Shown one piece after another: positions 1-8,447 of a DNA stretch of 19,821 nt. The notes under the pieces were generated by a model that saw nothing but the letters and a program-made list of their open reading frames with translations, was not told the DNA's origin and searched no databases. Position 1 is the stretch's first letter, and each line of letters starts with the position of its first letter. The position numbers and the translations under genes are program-made. This DNA is from JAXDLK01 sp034666665 (GTDB lineage: Bacteria > Desulfobacterota > Binatia > JACPRU01): NCBI GenBank assembly GCA_034666665.1, contig JAXDLK010000084.1, positions 1 to 19,821 on the forward strand, given 5' to 3'.

Positions 1-1
1 G

Positions 2-1603
2 CAAACGCTGCAGCAGAAGGAAGACGCGAGCCGGATGAAGTCCGAGTTCCTCGCGAACATGTCCCACGAGCTGAGGACGCCGCTGAATGCGATCATCGGT
101 TTCTCCGAGGTGCTCAGGGACGGCCTGATGGGCGACCTGACCGACCAACAGCGAGGGTTCATCGGGGATATCTTCGGCAGCGGTAAGCATCTGCTGTCGC
201 TGATCAACGACATCCTCGATCTTTCCAAGGTGGAAGCCGGGAAGATGATGCTCGACCTGGAGCCGGTGCAGGTGTCTTCGTTGCTCGTGGACAGTCTGTC
301 CATGATCAGGCAGAAAGCCGCCATCCGCCACATCCGCCTGGTCACGAATGGCGCCGAGGATCTGGGCTCGATTCAGGTCGACGCGCGCAAGGTCAAGCAG
401 ATCGTCTACAACCTGCTCTCCAATGCGGTCAAGTTCACGCTGGAGCGCGGCGAGGTGAGCCTGCGCGCCGGCCGCGTCCCACGCATCGCAGTCGGCCGGC
501 AATCCGGCTCCTCGACCGGCCGGAGCTTCCCATTGGCCGGCAACGATTTCGCGGAATTTCTCGAGATCACCGTCAGCGACAATGGCATCGGCATCTCGCC
601 GGAGGGGCTCGAGCAGCTGTTCACGCCCTTCACTCAGATCGACAGTGGCCTGGGGCGGAAATTCGAAGGCACGGGACTGGGTTTGGCCATGGTCAAGCTC
701 CTCGCTGAGCTCCACGGCGGCACGGTTGCGGTGGAAAGTGCCGTGGGCCGCGGCTGCTCCTTCACGGTCTGGCTGCCCTTCCGGGCGGCGGAAGAAGGGG
801 CGTTCACGGCCACGGCGCCGTCCGCCCCACGCCTCGCGACGGCGGAGGGCACGCGTACCGCCCTGGTCGTGGAAGACGACCTCAAGTCCGCTGACCTGAT
901 CCGTGTGCAGCTCGAGGCGGAGGGCTTCACGGTGCTGCACGCCGCCTCCGCCGAGGCCGCGCTCGTCCTCGCGGTGGAACAGCCGTTGGCTCTGATCACG
1001 CTGGACATCATGCTGCCCGACATGGATGGCTGGGAATTCCTCGGTCGTCTCAAGCAGCTGCCGGACCTGCGGCGCATACCAGTCGTGATCATCTCGATCG
1101 CTTCCGACCGCAACAAGGGCTTCGCACTCGGTGCGGCGGCAGTCATGCAAAAGCCCATCTCCCGCCAGCAGTTGTACGAGGCGCTCGTGGATCTTGGCCT
1201 GCTTCCTGCCTCACAGGGACACATGCTGAAGGTCTTGGTCGTCGACGATGATCCCAAAGCAGTGGAGTTGATCGCCATTCGCGTCATGGGGTTGGCGAGT
1301 ACCGTACTGCGCGCGTACGGCGGCCGTGAGGCGATCGAGATCGCGCGGCGGGAGCTGCCGGACTTGATCGTCCTCGACCTGATGATGCCGGACATGAATG
1401 GATTCGACGTGGTGGAAGCACTCAAACTGCATTCCGACACAGCCCGGATTCCGATCCTGGTGGTTACCGCCAAGCGGATCACCTCCGAGGACCGCGCCCA
1501 TCTCGGTGGCTATGTGACGGCGATCATGGACAAGGCCGAGTTCGACCAACGCTTCATCGCCGAAGTGCGGCGCGCCATGTCTGGTCGCCTCGAGGCCGCC
1601 TGA
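2..1603 (+). CDS. Hybrid sensor histidine kinase with two C-terminal receiver domains (5' end outside window)
   Basis: The frame is open from base 2, so the N-terminal sensor part lies upstream; the first visible Met is at base 35. Numbering from that Met, the HisKA H-box SHELRTP puts the phosphorylated His at residue 11. The HATPase_c domain follows, with an N-box at 126-135 (NLLSNAVKFT), the G1 motif DNGIGI at 182-187 and GTGLGLAMV at 212-220. About 30 non-conserved residues (147-175) are inserted between N-box and G1. Two receiver domains follow: about 275-388 (phospho-Asp D324, Lys K373) and 398-516 (phospho-Asp D448). Expected role: autophosphorylation on His and internal phosphotransfer, output passing to the stand-alone receiver whose ATG shares the final A of this stop codon (TGATG). 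The signal sensed cannot be told from this fragment. The family call is secure. Confidence 0.93.
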   Translation, partial: QTLQQKEDASRMKSEFLANMSHELRTPLNAIIGFSEVLRDGLMGDLTDQQRGFIGDIFGSGKHLLSLINDILDLSKVEAGKMMLDLEPVQVSSLLVDSLSMIRQKAAIRHIRLVTNGAEDLGSIQVDARKVKQIVYNLLSNAVKFTLERGEVSLRAGRVPRIAVGRQSGSSTGRSFPLAGNDFAEFLEITVSDNGIGISPEGLEQLFTPFTQIDSGLGRKFEGTGLGLAMVKLLAELHGGTVAVESAVGRGCSFTVWLPFRAAEEGAFTATAPSAPRLATAEGTRTALVVEDDLKSADLIRVQLEAEGFTVLHAASAEAALVLAVEQPLALITLDIMLPDMDGWEFLGRLKQLPDLRRIPVVIISIASDRNKGFALGAAAVMQKPISRQQLYEALVDLGLLPASQGHMLKVLVVDDDPKAVELIAIRVMGLASTVLRAYGGREAIEIARRELPDLIVLDLMMPDMNGFDVVEALKLHSDTARIPILVVTAKRITSEDRAHLGGYVTAIMDKAEFDQRFIAEVRRAMSGRLEAA

Positions 1604-1977
1604 TGGCTAAAGTTCTCATCGTCGAGGACAACGTCGCCAACATGAAGTTGGCCGTGTTCCTGCTGCAGTCGGCGGGCCACGACGTGCTCAGCACCACCAG
1701 CGCAGAGGCGGGCCTGACCCTCGCACGCGACGAGCAACCGAGCTTGATCCTGATGGATATCCAACTTCCGGGCATGGACGGACTCGAAGCCACCGCCCTG
1801 CTCAAGCAGGACGCTGCGACACGCGCCATCCCGGTGATCGCGCTCACCGCGCTGGCGATGAAGGGCGACGAAGAGCGCATTCGAGCCGCGGGGTGCGATG
1901 GCTACATCGCGAAACCCATGCGGTATCAGGAATTTCTCGCGGTCGTCGCGGCGACACTCGCGGCGGCACCAGCGTAA
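1603..1977 (+). CDS. Single-domain response regulator (CheY/DivK-like receiver)
   Basis: This 124-aa protein is a complete receiver domain and nothing else. It shows the acidic pair E8/D9, phospho-acceptor D52 in the motif LMDIQLPGMDG, the conserved Thr in ALTAL near residue 82, and Lys104 in the YIAKPM motif. There is no DNA-binding or enzymatic output domain, so it should act by phosphotransfer or protein contact, as DivK and Spo0F-like receivers do. Its ATG overlaps the stop of the hybrid kinase by one base, which implies translational coupling and suggests it takes phosphate from that kinase. The hybrid kinase at 2000 begins 22 bases after its stop. The partner assignment is inference; the domain is clear. 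Confidence 0.93.
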   Translation: MAKVLIVEDNVANMKLAVFLLQSAGHDVLSTTSAEAGLTLARDEQPSLILMDIQLPGMDGLEATALLKQDAATRAIPVIALTALAMKGDEERIRAAGCDGYIAKPMRYQEFLAVVAATLAAAPA

Positions 1978-1999
1978 GACGAAAGTGATAGGTGCGAAC

Positions 2000-4069
2000 A
2001 TGATCCCGGGCCCCGACATCGCCGACCACCCAGCACGCGTTCTGATCGTCGATGATGAACGCCATAACATTCAGTTGCTGGAGGTCATGCTCGCGCCGGA
2101 GCGCTTTGATCTCGTGACCGCCACCAGCGGCGAAGAAGCGCTCGCCATGGTGGCGCGGCAGCCGCCCGATCTGATCCTCCTGGACGTGATGATGCCGGGG
2201 ATGGACGGTTACCAGGTGGCGGAGAGGATCAAGGGCAATCTCGCAACCAAGAAGATTCCTGTGATCATGGTCACGGCCCTGGACGATCGCAACGCCAGGC
2301 TGCTCGGGCTGAGTGCCGGAGCCGAGGATTTTCTCACCAAACCCGTGGATCGTGCCGAGCTGTGCGTGCGGGTGAGGAACCTGTTGCGCCTCAAGGCCTA
2401 CGCCGACCATTACGACAGGTACAGCCAGAGGCTGGAGATCGAGGTAGCCTCGCGCACGGCCGACCTGGTCGCACAGACGAAGGCCCTGGAGCAGCAAGCC
2501 TCGGAGCTTCGATTGTTGTCCGAACGCCTGTCGCTGGCGACCGCCGTTGCGAAGGTGGGCGTCTGGGAGTGGGACCTGGCCAGCAATGTGCTGACCTGGG
2601 ATGCCACGATGTGCGACATCTACGGTCGTGCGCCTGGCCCTCGGGTGCCGTACGACGAATGGTCCGCGGCGGTCTGCGCCGAGGATCTGCCGGCAGTGGA
2701 GGCGACACTGCGGAAAGCAATCGCCGAGAAGGGACAAGGATCTGCGGAGTACCGCATCCTGCTGCCGAACGGCTCCCTGCGGAGGATTTCTGCAGTCGAG
2801 AGGGTGATTCTCGACGAGCGCGGAGACGTCCGGGGGGTCATCGGGGTCGACATGGACGTCACCGAGCGCAAGCAGGCGGAGGAGGCGCTGGAGCACGTCC
2901 GTGAAGACGAGATGCGCTTCAAGGACGAGTTCTTGTCGCACGTCTCTCACGAGCTTCGCTCGCCGCTCACCGCGATCAAGCAATTCACGACGATTCTCCT
3001 GGGTGGACTGGCCGGGGAATTGAACAAAGAGCAACGCGAATACGAGGAGATCGTTCTCAGGAACATTCAACAGCTGCAGTCGATGATCGACGACTTGCTC
3101 GAAGTCACTCGTCTCGGGACCGGGAAGCTCACCGTGGAAGCGGAGAGTGTGTCCGTGGCGAATGCCGTGGCGGACACCTTCAACACGCTCCAGGGGACCG
3201 CCCGCGCCAAAGGGGTCACTCTTTCGTGCGAGCTGCCTGCAGACCTGCCCAGAGCCCACGCCGACCAGACTCGGCTTCGGCAGATACTGATCATCCTGCT
3301 CGATAACGCGATCAAGTTCACGCCCGAAGCCGGCGCGGTGGTGGTTCGAGCTCGGCCGCTGCCGGAGGATCTCCGGTTCCTGCTCGTCGAAGTGTCGGAC
3401 ACGGGATGCGGGATCACCTCGGAGATCGCCGAGAGACTTTTCGAGCGCCTCTTCCAAGTGTCGGAGCGCATCCAGACGAGCCGCAAGGGCTTGGGCCTGG
3501 GTCTGTACATCTGCAAGGAATTGGTGACCCGACAGGGCGGCCGAATCTGGGCCAAGGGTCAGCCGCAGAAGGGCAGCACCTTTTCGTTCACGCTCCCGGT
3601 GTTCTCCCTGAACAGCTCGATTTCTCCACTGCTCAAGAACGACAAGTGGCCGGCCGAATCGGTCGCCCTCGTCACGGTCGAGACGCACTTGCGCCGCCCT
3701 TGGCCCACCAGCGAATCCAGAGAGGAGTGGTCGCGGGAAGCCCGCAGCCTCCTCCAACGCTGTTTACGGGGTGGGGTGGACGTCGTGCTGCCGACGTCGA
3801 GCTCCGGAACCGACGGAGAACGCTTGTTCGTCGCGGCGTTTGCGGATGAAGCCGGCGCCACCGTGCTCACCAACAGGATTCGCGGACAATTCGAGCGCCT
3901 CCTCGAGCTCAAGCAAACGGCGCTGTCGCTATCGGTTTCCTACAGCATGCTCGAGCCGTCTGCGGGAAACGGTGGCGCCTCCGTGGAAAGCATCGTGGCA
4001 ACGATGGCCAGGAATCTCGAAGCATCGATCAGATCTCACGTCAGCTCGGAGGGCGTCCAGCATGGGTAA
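2000..4069 (+). CDS. Hybrid histidine kinase: receiver-PAS-HisKA-HATPase with degenerate GGDEF-like C-terminus
   Basis: This 689-aa protein starts at the ATG at 2000, behind a plausible AGGTG ribosome site; the frame is open further upstream but that stretch overlaps the preceding receiver gene. Domains in order: N-terminal receiver (12-130; phospho-Asp D62, Lys K114), a charged helical linker (about 135-178, probable coiled coil), a PAS domain (180-290) ending in the usual DVTERKQAEEAL junction, HisKA with His317 (SHELRSP), and HATPase_c with N-box LLDNAIKF (433-440), DTGCGI (467-472) and GLGLGLY (497-503). Residues about 552-680 resemble a GGDEF fold without the diguanylate-cyclase signature. 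No transmembrane segment is seen, so it is probably cytosolic and driven through its receiver by an upstream kinase. It overlaps the next receiver gene by 8 bases. Confidence 0.92.
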   Translation: MIPGPDIADHPARVLIVDDERHNIQLLEVMLAPERFDLVTATSGEEALAMVARQPPDLILLDVMMPGMDGYQVAERIKGNLATKKIPVIMVTALDDRNARLLGLSAGAEDFLTKPVDRAELCVRVRNLLRLKAYADHYDRYSQRLEIEVASRTADLVAQTKALEQQASELRLLSERLSLATAVAKVGVWEWDLASNVLTWDATMCDIYGRAPGPRVPYDEWSAAVCAEDLPAVEATLRKAIAEKGQGSAEYRILLPNGSLRRISAVERVILDERGDVRGVIGVDMDVTERKQAEEALEHVREDEMRFKDEFLSHVSHELRSPLTAIKQFTTILLGGLAGELNKEQREYEEIVLRNIQQLQSMIDDLLEVTRLGTGKLTVEAESVSVANAVADTFNTLQGTARAKGVTLSCELPADLPRAHADQTRLRQILIILLDNAIKFTPEAGAVVVRARPLPEDLRFLLVEVSDTGCGITSEIAERLFERLFQVSERIQTSRKGLGLGLYICKELVTRQGGRIWAKGQPQKGSTFSFTLPVFSLNSSISPLLKNDKWPAESVALVTVETHLRRPWPTSESREEWSREARSLLQRCLRGGVDVVLPTSSSGTDGERLFVAAFADEAGATVLTNRIRGQFERLLELKQTALSLSVSYSMLEPSAGNGGASVESIVATMARNLEASIRSHVSSEGVQHG

Positions 4070-4457
4070 TCAAAAGGTCCTGATCGTCGAGGACGACGCC
4101 GATGTGCGTCTGGGGTATCGCGTCCTTCTCGAGGCGAACCACTACGATACGGCGTTCGCGGCGGACTCTTCCTCCGCCGTGAGCGAAGCTCGTAGCCAGC
4201 AGCCGGATGTGGTCGTTCTGGACCTCGGTCTGCCCGGCGGCGACGGCTTCGTCGTCTTGGAGGCCTTCCGGGCGAACATGTATCTCTCCGTGATCCCTGT
4301 CCTCGTGGTGTCCGCTCGCGATCCTCAAGCGAACAAGGAACGTGCCCTCGAGGCGGGGGCCAAGGCTTACCTACAGAAGCCGTGGAATGACGATGAGCTA
4401 CTGGCGACCCTCAGGCAGCTGCTCGGCCAACCCGAGCTGTCTCCATCTCCTGCGTAG
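4062..4457 (+). CDS. Single-domain response regulator
   Basis: This 131-aa protein is one receiver domain with a short Pro/Ser tail. Visible residues are the acidic cluster E10-D12, phospho-acceptor D54 (VVLDLGLPGGDG), Ser84 at the conserved Thr/Ser position (VVSARD) and Lys106 in YLQKPW. The frame is open well upstream, but the ATG at 4062 is preceded by GGAGGG at 4047-4052 and gives exactly a receiver fold; the extra upstream sequence would overlap the kinase in another frame. The start lies 8 bases inside the preceding hybrid kinase gene, so the two are probably co-translated and form a kinase-receiver pair. With no output domain, it is likely a phosphotransfer intermediate or protein-binding regulator. 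It ends in TAG, a rare stop in this window. Confidence 0.92.
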   Translation: MGNQKVLIVEDDADVRLGYRVLLEANHYDTAFAADSSSAVSEARSQQPDVVVLDLGLPGGDGFVVLEAFRANMYLSVIPVLVVSARDPQANKERALEAGAKAYLQKPWNDDELLATLRQLLGQPELSPSPA

Positions 4458-4584
4458 CCCCGGAACCAGGCTGTAGAAAACATCGATGCCGTCGTGCCAT
4501 CCTTCGCCCGTGCGGAGGTGGTGGTGATGGTTCGAGGCCCCGAGCTCGCCGGCTCCGCGGTGACCAGCGGCGCCGCGGCCTGCC

Positions 4585-4601
4585 CCGCCGATCGCCGGCG
4601 G
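4585..4601 (+). terminator. GC hairpin in the gap after the phosphorelay operon
   Basis: A perfect 6-bp stem (CCGCCG / CGGCGG) with a 5-base loop lies in the 190-base gap between the last receiver gene and the SnoaL-like gene. A 10-base palindrome (GCGGCGCCGC, 4567-4576) sits just upstream. No T-tract follows, so it is not a textbook intrinsic terminator and could be chance in GC-rich DNA. I see no small gene in this gap. Confidence 0.25.
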
Positions 4602-4647
4602 TCGCTTACCCGGCATCGGTAGCCAGTGCGAGGAGTCGAGGAGTGAC

Positions 4648-5076
4648 ATGACCCAATCGCCGAGTCCCCATCTTCGCGAACGGCGGGAAGCCGTCGTTCG
4701 CCGGCACATCGATGCGGAGAACACCGGCGATCTCGACGGCATGATCGCCAGCTTTCACCGTCCCCGGTACCACGTCATCGCAATGGGTAGCGTCACCGAC
4801 GGCGAGGAAGCCGTACGCAGCCTGGTCGCCGGTTTGGTCCGGGCCTTCCCAGATTTCCATTTCGAACCCGTCGTCACGCATCACGCCGACGATGCCGTGA
4901 TCGTGGAAGCCCGCATGACCGGGAGCCATCGGCAAGAATGGGCAGGTATCGAGCCCCACGGGCGCCGAATGGATCTCCGCGTGGCATGCGTCTTCGACTT
5001 CGAAGCGGATCGCCTCGTGAACGAAACCGTGTACTTCGACCTTGCCACGCTTCAGCGACAGCTCGCTCCTGCTTGA
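4648..5076 (+). CDS. SnoaL-like / ester-cyclase-type nuclear-transport-factor-2 fold protein
   Basis: This 142-aa protein has the size and pattern of SnoaL-like proteins. An N-terminal helix (RRHIDAENTGDLDGMIASF, 18-36) leads to the DGEEAVRSLVAGLVRAFPDFHFEP segment (51-74), in which 'AFPDFHFE' is typical of the family. Beta strands with R/H/E residues follow (VIVEARMTGSH, 84-94; RVACVFDFEADRLV, 111-124). These folds are small cone-shaped barrels used as cyclases, isomerases, hydrolases or ligand binders; the substrate cannot be read from sequence. The start is supported by GAGGAG at 4638-4643. It is probably its own transcription unit, separated from the receiver gene by 190 bases and convergent with the protease-lipase gene. 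Confidence 0.82.
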   Translation: MTQSPSPHLRERREAVVRRHIDAENTGDLDGMIASFHRPRYHVIAMGSVTDGEEAVRSLVAGLVRAFPDFHFEPVVTHHADDAVIVEARMTGSHRQEWAGIEPHGRRMDLRVACVFDFEADRLVNETVYFDLATLQRQLAPA

Positions 5077-5120
5077 AGGTCGATCCGAGCCGAGAACGCC
5101 GGCCTGACCGATGTCGCGTC

Positions 5121-5166
5121 CGCGGTCGGTCGAGCCACCGCGTGTCTCTGCCGCGCCGGGTGGCGC
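5121..5166. terminator. Two hairpins between convergent genes
   Basis: The 106-base gap between the convergent SnoaL-like and protease-lipase genes holds an imperfect hairpin (CGCGGT at 5121-5126 with ACCGCG at 5137-5142) and a perfect one (GCGCC at 5153-5157 with GGCGC at 5162-5166, loop GGGT). Neither is followed by a T-run. Their position suits a bidirectional terminator, but the call rests on position and pairing only. Confidence 0.25.
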
Positions 5167-5182
5167 AGTGCCTCTCGGGTCG

Positions 5183-8100
5183 TCAATCCGTCAGGTGCAC
5201 CACCCGAGGGCTGAAGAAGTATGCCTCGCGACCGAGGCGCAGCGTGACGGGGGCCGTCCTCCGGACGCCGAGGCCGTCGTACTGCGCGAGCTCGGCGATG
5301 CAGGGATAGCTCATGTGCGCGGGAACTCCCGCCGCGAGGAACGTGAGCAAGCCGACGGGATCCTTCTTCAGGTCCTCCAGATCCTCGGTCGCGAAGCGGA
5401 GCGCAGCGTCGCGGTCCCGCGGCGGGCGGTCGTCGACGAACGTGCTGCCCGCATCCTGGTAGTGGCGGACGAAATCGAGAGCGCGCGTCGATTCCGGAAT
5501 CGAATCACCGATCGCGCTGAACCGCCGGTACAGCGTGAGCCGGACGATCTTTCCGTCGTCATCGGTCTCGTATGCCTCGTCGGCGACCTTCGGCGCCCCG
5601 AACGTGATCACCGACATCGCCGAGTACCCCGCTTCGCGGAGGCGCGGATCGGTGGCGACGAGCTGCCCCTCCATCCCGCCGAGGCTGTGGCCGGCGAGGA
5701 TCAGTCGGCTGCCTCGCGGGCAGACGCTCTGGCCGCGCGAGCTCCCGAGCGCGCGCAGGATCGAGTCGCGAAAGGGATCGCCCAGACTGAGCCCGGCCTT
5801 CAGGTCCTCGAGGAAATGAGTGTTCTGGATCAGCGGCTTCAATGGCTCCGTACCGGCGAGGATGACCAGGCAGGTGTTCGGCATGTTCGTGACGCGGAAG
5901 ATGCCGATCGACTTGCCGGTGCCGTAACGCTTCCAGACGAGTCGGATCATCTCCTGCTGGTTGCGGATCTCTGCGGGCACCTCCTCGGGGTTCGACGCGT
6001 CGTTGCTGCAGGGGATGCTGGGATTTTGCTGCCACGACGGTATCGGCGACTGCCGGCGCGGCGCGGGAACGCGTTTGCCGGCCGACCCTCCGCCGGGAGG
6101 CGGAGGCAGGTTCCCTGGATTCTGGTTCCGCGTGCGGCCGCTCGATCGTCCGTGGGTCCCGCCGGGCCGTGACGTGTCGGGCTCGCCGTCGTGAATGGTT
6201 TGGGATCCGGTCGTGTCCGTCGAGCGACCCCCGGTTCCGCCGCTGCGACCCGAGCCGCTCGAGAAGACGTCCCCGGGTTGCGCGTGAGCGCGCGTAGCGC
6301 TCGCGAGCAGCACGAGAAGAGCGCAGACCGCTCGTGCGGCGAGCGCGGAAGGGCCGGCGCCCGCCGCCGCCGCGGCATGTGACGCGCGGCGCTCCTCGAA
6401 CGCGAACGCGATCAGCGCGCATCCGACCGCCGCATTCGCGACCATCCAGACCGTCGCGCGCCACGGGGGCAGCACCGCGAACGGGCTCGTGCCCGACTGC
6501 GCATCCATCGCGAGGTGGACCACGAGGCCGACCGTCACCGCGAGCGCGCGGCGGAGGGCCGCCGTGTCGTTGCGCCGGAGCTGCAGCCACGCGAGCGGAA
6601 CGAGAACGCTGTGCCCGAGCATGTTCCACAGCGAGCCGAACCCGGCGATCCGCTCGACCACGTCGGGCAAACAGACCCCGATCGCGAGAGGTACGAGAAC
6701 CTCGAGCAGCGTCGCGTTCTCGCCGAGATCCTTCCAGCGGAAGAACGCGATGCCGAGCGCCACGACGGCGATCAGGCCGACGAGCCACCAGCGCTTGGTC
6801 ATCTGACGCCCGCTATGGCTCGCGGAATCGACCGCCGCCGCTGCGTCGAGCAGTCCCGCGCCGTACTCGGCCGCCGGCGCTCTCGGCTTCGCCGTCCGCC
6901 GCAGGATCGAGCGGATCTCGTCCGGATCTTTCACGCCGAGCGAGACCAGCAGCGCCGCGACGCCGGTCACGTGCGGCGCCGCCATCGACGTCCCCTCCTT
7001 GGGCGCGAGCCCCTCCGCGAGACCTCGGCGCGTGAGCATGATCGTGTCCTGCCACACGGCGCCGCCCGCACCGTTCGTGGTGTCGCCGCCGGGAGCCGCG
7101 ATGTCGACCTCGTCTCCGTAGTCGGAGTACGGGCTGCGCGTCCCCTGCGGCCCCACCGCGGACACGGTGATGCACTCCGCGAAGTGCGCCGGGTACTTCA
7201 CGTGGTTCGGGCCGTTCTCGAGCGCGTCGTTTCCGGCGGAGCAGACGATCGTGACGCCTTTCTGGTGCGCATAGGCGAGCGCCGCTTGCAGCACCGGCTC
7301 GGCGGTCGGCCCGCCGATGCTCATGTTGATGACGTTCGCACCGTGATCCGCCGCGTAGTGGATCGCGTCGGAGATGTTCGAGTCCGAGCCGCCATTCGCG
7401 TCGAGCGCCTTGAGCGGCATGATCGCGGCTTCCGGAGCGATGCCGGCGCCGAGCACCCCGTTGCCGGTGGATTCCGCGATCGTGCCGGTCACGTGCGTCC
7501 CGTGGCTCACGTCGTCTTCGGGATGCTCGTCCTGATTGACGAAGTCGTACCCGGCAACGAACTGAGTCTCCTGCAGATCCTGCGCGCGCCGCCAGAAGCC
7601 GAAGTTCTCCGAAGCGACGCCGGAATCGATGACCGCGACGATGGCGCCCTTGCCGCGCGTGACCTTCCACGCCGATTCCATGCCGATCGCGCCGAAGTGC
7701 CATTGCTGCGAGTAGCCGGGATCGTTCGGCGGCGTCGAGCCGTCCCAGTGGAGATGGTAGCGCGTCTGCGGCCCGGCGGCCTCGACCAGCGGGCTGGCGC
7801 GGAGACCGGTCAGCACCGCCTGTCGCGCCTGCGGCGGCACCGTCGCGACCATTCCTTTCCAGCCGACGGAATGCGGACTGTTGTAGCGTAGCTGGATGCC
7901 GAGCGACGCGCCGAGCGCGGCGATCTGCTCGTCGGTGACGGAGTCCTCGAAATCGACGACGATCTCGTCGTTCACGACCTCCTGGGTCGCGGGCGGCGCG
8001 GGCGGTGGAGAGACGACGCGGCGGTCGAGCCCGGAAACGAGCAGGATCGATGCAAAGGCGAGCACGGCGAGCGCCCCGGCGCGGAAACGGCGCCACGTGA

Positions 8101-8320
8101 CACGCGGCGCGCTCGGCGGCTCCGCGGGCGGCGGGCCCGGCGGAGTGCCGCGGCCGCCGGGCGGCGGAATTCGCGCCGAGACGATGTCGCCGTCGAGCTC
8201 GCGGGAGCGCTCCGGCGCGCGCTCGAGCTCCGGACGGCTCGGCTGCAGGCGATCGTCAGGCACGAACGGCGTCCGAAGAAGCACCGCGCGCCGGAGGTGA
8301 GCTGCGTCGGTGACCCTCAC
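5183..8320 (-). CDS. Subtilisin-like protease / membrane / class-3 lipase triple fusion
   Basis: One uninterrupted 1045-codon frame. A Pro-rich N-terminus and transmembrane segment (about 81-97) precede an I9-like propeptide region (about 112-190). A complete S8 peptidase follows: D232 in IDSG, H273 in HGTH, oxyanion N364 in SAGN and S445 in GTSMAAPH. From M507 (MTKRWWLVGL) comes a polytopic region to about 640 with GHS (569-571) and VHLAMDA (601-607), reminiscent of YdjM-type membrane hydrolases. Residues 658-680 resemble a signal peptide ending AHA-Q, then a Gly/Pro linker. A Lipase_3-like domain (about 785-1010) has GHSLGG with S879, candidate acid D939 and candidate His H1002. Expected products are periplasmic protease and lipase domains. 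GTG at 8320 has a GAGGG behind it but lies inside a dispersed repeat; GTGs at 8284 or 8263 are alternatives. A merged set of genes cannot be excluded. Confidence 0.8.
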   Translation of the reverse strand: MRVTDAAHLRRAVLLRTPFVPDDRLQPSRPELERAPERSRELDGDIVSARIPPPGGRGTPPGPPPAEPPSAPRVTWRRFRAGALAVLAFASILLVSGLDRRVVSPPPAPPATQEVVNDEIVVDFEDSVTDEQIAALGASLGIQLRYNSPHSVGWKGMVATVPPQARQAVLTGLRASPLVEAAGPQTRYHLHWDGSTPPNDPGYSQQWHFGAIGMESAWKVTRGKGAIVAVIDSGVASENFGFWRRAQDLQETQFVAGYDFVNQDEHPEDDVSHGTHVTGTIAESTGNGVLGAGIAPEAAIMPLKALDANGGSDSNISDAIHYAADHGANVINMSIGGPTAEPVLQAALAYAHQKGVTIVCSAGNDALENGPNHVKYPAHFAECITVSAVGPQGTRSPYSDYGDEVDIAAPGGDTTNGAGGAVWQDTIMLTRRGLAEGLAPKEGTSMAAPHVTGVAALLVSLGVKDPDEIRSILRRTAKPRAPAAEYGAGLLDAAAAVDSASHSGRQMTKRWWLVGLIAVVALGIAFFRWKDLGENATLLEVLVPLAIGVCLPDVVERIAGFGSLWNMLGHSVLVPLAWLQLRRNDTAALRRALAVTVGLVVHLAMDAQSGTSPFAVLPPWRATVWMVANAAVGCALIAFAFEERRASHAAAAAGAGPSALAARAVCALLVLLASATRAHAQPGDVFSSGSGRSGGTGGRSTDTTGSQTIHDGEPDTSRPGGTHGRSSGRTRNQNPGNLPPPPGGGSAGKRVPAPRRQSPIPSWQQNPSIPCSNDASNPEEVPAEIRNQQEMIRLVWKRYGTGKSIGIFRVTNMPNTCLVILAGTEPLKPLIQNTHFLEDLKAGLSLGDPFRDSILRALGSSRGQSVCPRGSRLILAGHSLGGMEGQLVATDPRLREAGYSAMSVITFGAPKVADEAYETDDDGKIVRLTLYRRFSAIGDSIPESTRALDFVRHYQDAGSTFVDDRPPRDRDAALRFATEDLEDLKKDPVGLLTFLAAGVPAHMSYPCIAELAQYDGLGVRRTAPVTLRLGREAYFFSPRVVHLTD

Positions 8321-8407
8321 CCCGGCCCTCGCCCTCGCGAGTGGATGCTCGGGGGCGCAGGATGTTGCTCACCAGTTCGCAACGCGCCTCCTGAAAGGGA
8401 GAGGGGG
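8313..8407 (+). repeat. Dispersed intergenic repeat, copy A
   Basis: About 95 bases beginning ACCCTCACCCC and ending GGGAGAGGGGG, with an inner core (GATGTTGCTCACCAG TTCGC) that matches copy B closely (GATGTTGCTCGCCAG CTCGC on its own strand) and copy C more loosely. It fills most of the gap between the zinc-ribbon gene and the protease-lipase gene. Its head contains the GTG chosen as the start of the latter gene. No transposase is present in the window. Confidence 0.75.
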
Positions 8408-8447
8408 CAAAGAGACGGCGCGGCGGTCGGTGAAGCATGACGACCAA

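Noticed and set aside
1844..3757. A 637-codon open frame on the - strand over the second hybrid kinase.
   Set aside because: Antisense to a clear receiver/PAS/kinase protein; no recognisable domain and typical GC-rich shadow composition.
4458..4622. The frame after the TAG of the last receiver stays open for 54 codons, like the amber case in the AAA+ gene.
   Set aside because: A receiver domain is already complete at the TAG, and the extension is not domain-like and does not meet the next start; chance in GC-rich DNA is enough.
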